Made by a program: the position numbers and the translations under genes
In this document: piece by piece, positions 59,367-64,000 of the stretch
Layout: the number at the start of each line of letters is the position of its first letter
Position numbering within the stretch: position 1 is the stretch's first letter
Source: Agromyces cerinus subsp. cerinus
Lineage (GTDB): Bacteria > Actinomycetota > Actinomycetes > Actinomycetales > Microbacteriaceae
Assembly: GCF_900142065.1 (NCBI RefSeq)
Contig: NZ_FSRJ01000004.1
Span: 1 to 64,000, forward strand
DNA: 64,000 bases
Direction of reading: 5' to 3'
The notes under the pieces: model-generated
Database searches by the model: none
Told to the model about the DNA's origin: nothing
The model's input: the letters and a program-made list of their open reading frames with translations, nothing else

Positions 59367-60097
59367 GCGGCGGCCTCGGCGACGTCGGCTTCGACGGCCG
59401 AACTCGCGCCCGCGGCATCCGCTGTCTCGAGCCTGCCGCCTCTCAGTAGGAAGTGCCGGTTCGACCGCGCTGCGATCGTGGCGTCGTGCGTGATCGTCAC
59501 GAGCGCGGCGCCGGTCTCGGCCGCGACGGCTTCGATGAGCGACATGACCTCGGCGCCGGTCTCGAGGTCGAGGGCGCCGGTCGGCTCGTCGGCGAGGATG
59601 AGTCGGGGCTTGCGCACGAGCGCACGGGCGATCGCCACACGCTGCTGCTCGCCGCCCGACAGGCGTTCGGGCTTCGTCGTGAGCCGCTCGCCGAGTCCGA
59701 CGCGTTCGAGCATGTCGCGCGCGATGCGCTCGCGCCGCCAGAACTCCCGGCCGCCCGAGTAGAGCAGCGGCGTCTGCACGTTCTCGAGCGCGGTGCGCCC
59801 CGGCAGCAGGTTGAACTGCTGGAACACGAACCCGACCTCGCTGCCGCGCAGCCGGTCTCGGGCACCGCTGCGGATGCGCCGCACGTCGTGGCCGAGGAAG
59901 GCGAGCTCGCCCTCGGTCGGCGCGTCGAGCAGGCCGAGGAGGTTCAGCAGCGTCGACTTGCCCGAACCCGAACGGCCGACGATCGAGACCCGGTCGCCCT
60001 CGGAGACGGTGAGGTCGACGCCCGACAGGATCGTGAGCGGCCTCCCATCGGGCAGCTCGACGGTGCGGCCGACGCCGCGTGCTTCGACGAGCGTCAT
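59363..60097 (-). CDS. MacB-type ABC exporter ATPase
   Basis: A 244-residue ATPase of the LolD/MacB group. Walker A GRSGSGKST is near residues 42-50, the Q-loop region FVFQQFNLLPGRTALENV is MacB-like, the signature is LSGGEQQR, and Walker B is LILADEPTGALDLETG. The ATG overlaps the adaptor gene stop (ATGA); an upstream GTG or ATG would lie within that gene. It powers the following permease. Confidence 0.93.
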   Translation of the reverse strand: MTLVEARGVGRTVELPDGRPLTILSGVDLTVSEGDRVSIVGRSGSGKSTLLNLLGLLDAPTEGELAFLGHDVRRIRSGARDRLRGSEVGFVFQQFNLLPGRTALENVQTPLLYSGGREFWRRERIARDMLERVGLGERLTTKPERLSGGEQQRVAIARALVRKPRLILADEPTGALDLETGAEVMSLIEAVAAETGAALVTITHDATIAARSNRHFLLRGGRLETADAAGASSAVEADVAEAAA

Positions 60098-61161
60098 TTC
60101 GTCAGGGTTCCGCACATCATCGAGCCGTCGGGTCCTTGCACGCAGCTCTCCTGGCCGGTCCCTCCCGGGGCGCCGGGAACGAACTCGAGCACCTGGTCGC
60201 CCTCGGCGACGCCCTCCACGACCTCGACCTGCGTTCCATCGCTGAGACCGAGCTTCACGGGCTGTTCGACGCGCTCGCCGTCGGCCGTCACGAGCCAGAC
60301 GACGCCGGTCTCGGCGCCGCCCTCGACCGCCGTGACCGGCACGACGAGCACGTCGTCGGCGCTGCCGGCGGAGATCTTCGCCTGCGCGGAGAGCCCCGGG
60401 AACACGCGCACGTCACCCGGCACCGAGCAGCGCACGGTGGTGCCGCCGGATGCCTCACCGCCCGTGCCGCCGGCCCCGCCGGCCGCGCCCGAGCCGCCCG
60501 CCCCGGCGCCGCTGCCCGACAACGGGGTGGAGATCACGAGCCCGCCGCAGGTGAACGGGGCGGGGCCGCCCGCGATCGTCACGACCGCCTCGGCGGGCGC
60601 ACTCGTCAGGCGGTACTGCTGCTCGGGGCTGAGCGTCGCGGTGACGTTGAACGTCGGCGGGGCGACCTGCCCCGTGACATCGCCCGTCGCGACGGGCTGG
60701 CCCTCGATGACGTCGAGCGACGAGAGCACACCGGCCGACGGCGCGAGCACCTTCTCGAAGTGGAAGGTCGGCTCCGGCGTGGTCATCACCGGCTGCCCGT
60801 CGGGCCCGGGTGCGGCCTCGACCGGTTCGGGCTCGTCCGGCACCTTGATGTCGTAGATCTTCTGCCCGGCGTCGACCTTCTGCCCCGCCGCGACGAACAC
60901 CTCGTCGACGGTGCCCGTGGCCGTCGCCTTGACGGGCGCCGCGGCATCCGCGTTGACCGTGCCCGTGAGCACCACGTCGTTCGCGATCGACCCGCGCGCG
61001 ACCGCGACCTGCGGCTCGGCCACGCTGCCCGTGGGCGTGAGCGCCTCGGACTCGGCCTCGGCGCGGTCGGGGAAGAACGCGAGCTTCGCCAGCGCGATCG
61101 CGATCACCGCCACGAGCACGATTCGAATCGTCGGGAAGATCCACTTGCGCCAGACGCCCAC
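60094..61161 (-). CDS. Membrane-fusion (HlyD-like) adaptor of the ABC exporter
   Basis: A 355-residue protein with one N-terminal membrane helix (about 8-28) and an extracytoplasmic periplasmic-adaptor fold. It includes a biotinyl-lipoyl-like segment (KATATGTVDEVFVAAGQKVDAGQKIYDI) and a beta-barrel with DDVLVVPVTAVEGGAETGVVWLV. A Gly/Ala-rich insertion of about 30 residues lies near the middle, flanked by cysteines (FTCGGL and VRCSVPG). I chose GTG at 61161 because AGGAG lies 4 nt upstream; an ATG at 61215 would add 18 residues. It is first of a three-gene exporter unit. Confidence 0.85.
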   Translation of the reverse strand: MGVWRKWIFPTIRIVLVAVIAIALAKLAFFPDRAEAESEALTPTGSVAEPQVAVARGSIANDVVLTGTVNADAAAPVKATATGTVDEVFVAAGQKVDAGQKIYDIKVPDEPEPVEAAPGPDGQPVMTTPEPTFHFEKVLAPSAGVLSSLDVIEGQPVATGDVTGQVAPPTFNVTATLSPEQQYRLTSAPAEAVVTIAGGPAPFTCGGLVISTPLSGSGAGAGGSGAAGGAGGTGGEASGGTTVRCSVPGDVRVFPGLSAQAKISAGSADDVLVVPVTAVEGGAETGVVWLVTADGERVEQPVKLGLSDGTQVEVVEGVAEGDQVLEFVPGAPGGTGQESCVQGPDGSMMCGTLTK

Positions 61162-61306
61162 GGCACTCCTTGTTCGGGTCGCCCGGGCGTAGGGGCCGCC
61201 GGGCATCTCCCCCACCTTATGGACTCGGCGACGACATCGGAATCCTCCTCAGGGAGGATTCCGGGTCATCCCTGAGGCCCGGCCGCGCCCTCGCGCCGGA
61301 ACGTCG

Positions 61307-61332
61307 AACGGCCCGTCCGAAGACGGGCCGTT
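61307..61332 (-). terminator. Terminator of rnj
   Basis: AACGGCCCGTC (61307-61317) pairs perfectly with GACGGGCCGTT (61322-61332) around CGAA, 24 nt beyond the rnj stop. It separates rnj from the exporter genes. Confidence 0.8.
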
Positions 61333-61356
61333 CTGGCGGTGCTCATGCTGCGGCGG

Positions 61357-63033
61357 CTACGCCTCGATGACGAGCGGCACGAGCATCGGACGACGGCGCA
61401 GGCGGCGGTTGACCCAGCCGCCGAGCACCCGCCGCACGATCTGCGACAGCGCGTGCGAGTCGCGCACGCCGTTGCGAGCGGCCTCGGCGAGGGCGTCGAT
61501 GATCTTCGGCTTGACGTCATCGAAGACCGAGTCGTCTTCGGCGAAGCCGCGCGCGTGGATCTCGGGACCGGTGATGACGCGGCCCGTCGAGGCGTCGACC
61601 ACGACGATGACCGAGATGAACCCCTCCTCCGCGAGGATGCGGCGGTCCTTCAGGTCGGCGTCGGTGATCTCGCCGACGGTCGAGCCGTCGACGTAGACGA
61701 ATCCGAGGTCGAGCTGGCCGACCACGCTGAGCTCGCCGCCGCGCAGGTCGTAGACCGTGCCGTTCTCGCCGATGAAGGTGTTCTTCTCGGGGATGCCGGT
61801 GTCTTGCGCGAGCTTCGCGTTCGCGAAGAGGTGCCGGTACTCGCCGTGGATCGGCAGCACGTTCTTCGGCTTCAGGATGTTGTAGCAGTAGAGCAGTTCG
61901 CCGGCGGCCGCGTGGCCCGAGACGTGCACCTTCGCGTTCGCCTTGTGCACGACGTTCGCACCGAGCTTCGTGAGGCCGTCGATGACGCGGTAGACCGCGT
62001 TCTCGTTGCCCGGGATCAGGCTCGACGCGAGGATCACCGTGTCGCCCTCGCCGATCTCGATCTGGTGGTCGCGGTTGGCCATGCGCGAGAGCACGGCCAT
62101 CGGCTCGCCCTGCGAACCGGTCGACATGTAGACGATCTCGTCGTCGGGGATGTTGCCGGCCTTCTTGTAGTCGATGAGCACGCCCTCGGGAACCTTCAGG
62201 TAGCCGAGGTCGGCGGCGATCGTCATGTTGCGCACCATGCTGCGGCCGAGGAGCGCCACACGACGGTGGTTCGCCCACGCGGCGTCGAGCACCTGCTGCA
62301 CGCGGTGCACGTGGCTCGAGAAGCTCGCGACGATGACCCGACGGGGCGCGCGGTTGATGACCTCGTCGAGCACGGGCCCGATCGAGCGCTCGAGCGGCGT
62401 GAAGCCCGGGACATCCGCGTTCGTGGAGTCGACCATGAAGACGTCGACGCCCTCTTCGCCGAGACGCGCGAACTCGCGCAGGTCGGTGAGGCGGCCGTCG
62501 AGCGGCAGCTGGTCCATCTTGAAGTCTCCGGTCGCGAGCACGGTGCCCGCGTCGGTCTTGATCGCCACGGCGAGTGCGTCGGGGATCGAGTGGTTGACGG
62601 CGATGAACTCGAGGCGGAACGGCCCGATCTGCTCGTGCCCGCCCTCTTTCACCGTGAGGGTGTAGGGCTTGATGCGGTGCTCTTTGAGCTTCGCCTCGAT
62701 GAGCGCGAGCGTGAGCTGCGAGCCGATCAGGGGGATGTCTCCCCGGAGCTTCAAGAGGTACGGCACGGCACCGATGTGGTCCTCGTGACCGTGCGTGAGC
62801 ACGACGCCGACGATGTCGTCGATGCGCGACTTCAGGAAGCCGAAGTCGGGCAGGATCAGGTCGACGCCCGGCTGGTGCTCTTCGGGGAAGAGCACGCCGC
62901 AGTCGACGATGAGGATCTTGCCGTCGATCTCGTAGCTGGTCATGTTGCGGCCGACCTCCCCCAGGCCGCCGATGGGGATGATGCGGAGCGTTCCGGCCTC
63001 GAGCGGGGCGGGATCGATGACGACGTCGGGCAT
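61357..63033 (-). CDS. rnj: Ribonuclease J
   Basis: A 558-residue metallo-beta-lactamase/beta-CASP RNase with endo- and 5'-3' exonuclease activity. The metal site HGHEDHIGAVPYL (about 80-92), ATGDFKMD (Asp ligand), SSHVHRVQQV and the beta-CASP motif HVSGHAAAGE are intact. RNase J C-terminal sequence follows. AGGAGG lies 4 nt before the chosen ATG (MPDVVIDPAP); longer readings upstream are not family-like. dapA-rnj pairing is standard in actinobacteria. Confidence 0.95.
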   Translation of the reverse strand: MPDVVIDPAPLEAGTLRIIPIGGLGEVGRNMTSYEIDGKILIVDCGVLFPEEHQPGVDLILPDFGFLKSRIDDIVGVVLTHGHEDHIGAVPYLLKLRGDIPLIGSQLTLALIEAKLKEHRIKPYTLTVKEGGHEQIGPFRLEFIAVNHSIPDALAVAIKTDAGTVLATGDFKMDQLPLDGRLTDLREFARLGEEGVDVFMVDSTNADVPGFTPLERSIGPVLDEVINRAPRRVIVASFSSHVHRVQQVLDAAWANHRRVALLGRSMVRNMTIAADLGYLKVPEGVLIDYKKAGNIPDDEIVYMSTGSQGEPMAVLSRMANRDHQIEIGEGDTVILASSLIPGNENAVYRVIDGLTKLGANVVHKANAKVHVSGHAAAGELLYCYNILKPKNVLPIHGEYRHLFANAKLAQDTGIPEKNTFIGENGTVYDLRGGELSVVGQLDLGFVYVDGSTVGEITDADLKDRRILAEEGFISVIVVVDASTGRVITGPEIHARGFAEDDSVFDDVKPKIIDALAEAARNGVRDSHALSQIVRRVLGGWVNRRLRRRPMLVPLVIEA

Positions 63034-63140
63034 GTGCCCTCCTTCTGTTGCGGTGTTCAGTTCGGTGCCGGCCCTGTGACCGGCGGATGTCTCGGAGCGG
63101 ATGTCGGTTCGAGCAGGTGCACGACGCGGCATCCGCTGGT

Positions 63141-64000
63141 TCAGCGGGTGGTTCCCGCGACCTTCGGCAGAGCGCCGCCGGCGGCGGCGTTGCGGTCGGG
63201 ACGGAAGTTGTGGAAGTCGACGCCGGGGATGCCCTGCACGTGGTCGATCTCGTCCTCGATGAGGGCGGCCTCCCACTCTTCGGGGCCGACGAGGGGCAGT
63301 CGCACGCGCGGGCTCGAGATGCGGCCGAGGCCGTGCAGGATGTACTTCGCCGCGACCGTGCCGGGCACGTGGGTCATGGTGGCGCGCACGAGCGGCTCGA
63401 GCTGCTGGTGGGCGGCGGTGGCCGTCGTGAGGTCGCCGCGGTTCACCGCGTCGACGATCGTGCGGTACGGCGCGGGCGCGATGTTCGCGGTGACGCCGAT
63501 GAGGCCCGTCGCGCCGATCGCGAGGTGCGGCAGCACGTTGGCGTCGTCGCCCGAGAAGTACATGAGGTCGGTCTGGTTCAGCACCCGGCTGACCTCGGAG
63601 AAGTCGCCCTTGGCGTCTTTCACGGCGAGGATGTTGGGGTGCTTGGCGAGCCGCAGGATCGTCTCGTACTTGATGGGCACGCCCGTGCGGCCGGGGATGT
63701 CGTAGAGGATGACCGGCAGGTCGGTGGCGTCGGCCACGAGCCGGAAGTGCGTCAGGATGCCCGCCTGCGTGGGCTTGTTGTAGTACGGCGTGACGATCAT
63801 GATGCCGTCGGCGCCGACGCGCTCGGAGTGCTTGTAGAGCTCGATCGCGTGCGCGGTCTCGTTCGACCCGCCGCCGGTGATGATCTTGGCGCGACCCGCG
63901 GCGACATCCTTGCCGACCTCGACCAGACGGATCTTCTCGGGGTCGGTGAGCGTCGAGGTCTCCCCCGTGGTGCCCGTGACGACGATGCCGTCGGCGCCTG
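63141..64000 (-). CDS. dapA: 4-hydroxy-tetrahydrodipicolinate synthase (truncated by window edge)
   Basis: The visible 285 or so residues lack only the N-terminus, which lies past the right edge. The (beta-alpha)8-barrel markers are present: GTTGETSTLTDPEKIRLVE, a substrate-binding YY in VTPYYNKPTQAG, LYDIPGRTGVPI, and the Schiff-base lysine in ILAVKDAKGD. It condenses pyruvate with aspartate semialdehyde at the entry to the lysine/DAP pathway, which also includes the dapF gene in this window. Confidence 0.95.
   Translation of the reverse strand, partial: GADGIVVTGTTGETSTLTDPEKIRLVEVGKDVAAGRAKIITGGGSNETAHAIELYKHSERVGADGIMIVTPYYNKPTQAGILTHFRLVADATDLPVILYDIPGRTGVPIKYETILRLAKHPNILAVKDAKGDFSEVSRVLNQTDLMYFSGDDANVLPHLAIGATGLIGVTANIAPAPYRTIVDAVNRGDLTTATAAHQQLEPLVRATMTHVPGTVAAKYILHGLGRISSPRVRLPLVGPEEWEAALIEDEIDHVQGIPGVDFHNFRPDRNAAAGGALPKVAGTTR

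Overview
This window is core chromosome of a high-GC actinobacterium, almost certainly family Microbacteriaceae. Genus is less certain; base composition and gene content look Agromyces-like. The support is the base composition, dense minus-strand operons with ATGA or GTGA overlaps, a gluABCD glutamate uptake operon, and the gene order dapA-rnj-ftsK-pgsA-cinA-clgR-DUF3046-recA-recX-miaB-miaA-dapF-hflX-lexA. That order parallels the M. tuberculosis block around recA. About 50 of 59 protein genes lie on the minus strand. No tRNA gene, phage, transposase or CRISPR array was seen.

Layout from left to right. Positions 1-420 hold the leader of a minus-strand rRNA operon whose 16S gene lies beyond the left edge; tyrS is just upstream. 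A plus-strand SatD-family/membrane-protein pair follows (1833-3040). Then come a 3-methyladenine DNA glycosylase, the arginine cluster argCJBDFH (3734-10475), a small nucleoside-kinase-like gene with pheST (10692-14863), gluABCD (14888-18228), a SpoU-family rRNA methylase and infC-rpmI-rplT (18285-20497). Next are a plus-strand DUF1844 gene, nei and lhr DNA repair genes, a PLP-dependent decarboxylase, and hisCBHA with an SseB-like gene (28067-32054). A divergent SOS pair follows: a LysM cell-division suppressor and lexA (32126-33470). After it lie an alpha/beta hydrolase, metFE, hflX, a plus-strand methyltransferase, dapF, miaA, miaB, recX, recA, DUF3046 and clgR. A tripartite tricarboxylate transporter (tctCBA) and its divergent citrate-type two-component system (46693-52416) sit between clgR and cinA, where this block is normally continuous. 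Then come cinA, pgsA, an unrecognised plus-strand gene, ftsK, a GNAT gene, a MacB-type ABC exporter, rnj and a truncated dapA at the right edge.

Regulation is legible in several places. LexA boxes overlap promoter elements of lexA, its divergent LysM partner and recA. A run of 9-bp direct repeats lies immediately upstream of the predicted tctC promoter, where an activator such as the neighbouring response regulator would bind. At least ten genes have a TANNNT hexamer 6-8 nt before the start codon and no Shine-Dalgarno sequence, the pattern of leaderless actinobacterial mRNAs. Several starts are non-canonical: infC begins at ATC, and the glycosylase apparently begins at CTG.

I did not find a clearly new multi-gene system. 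The most unusual items are the 9-bp repeat array, an 81-bp-period duplication at the miaA/dapF junction that appears to have left dapF with its own leaderless promoter, an infC leader with an overlapping upstream reading frame, an over-represented GGATGCC heptamer, and an accessory gene of unknown function between ftsK and pgsA. All coordinates and motif counts were read by eye.
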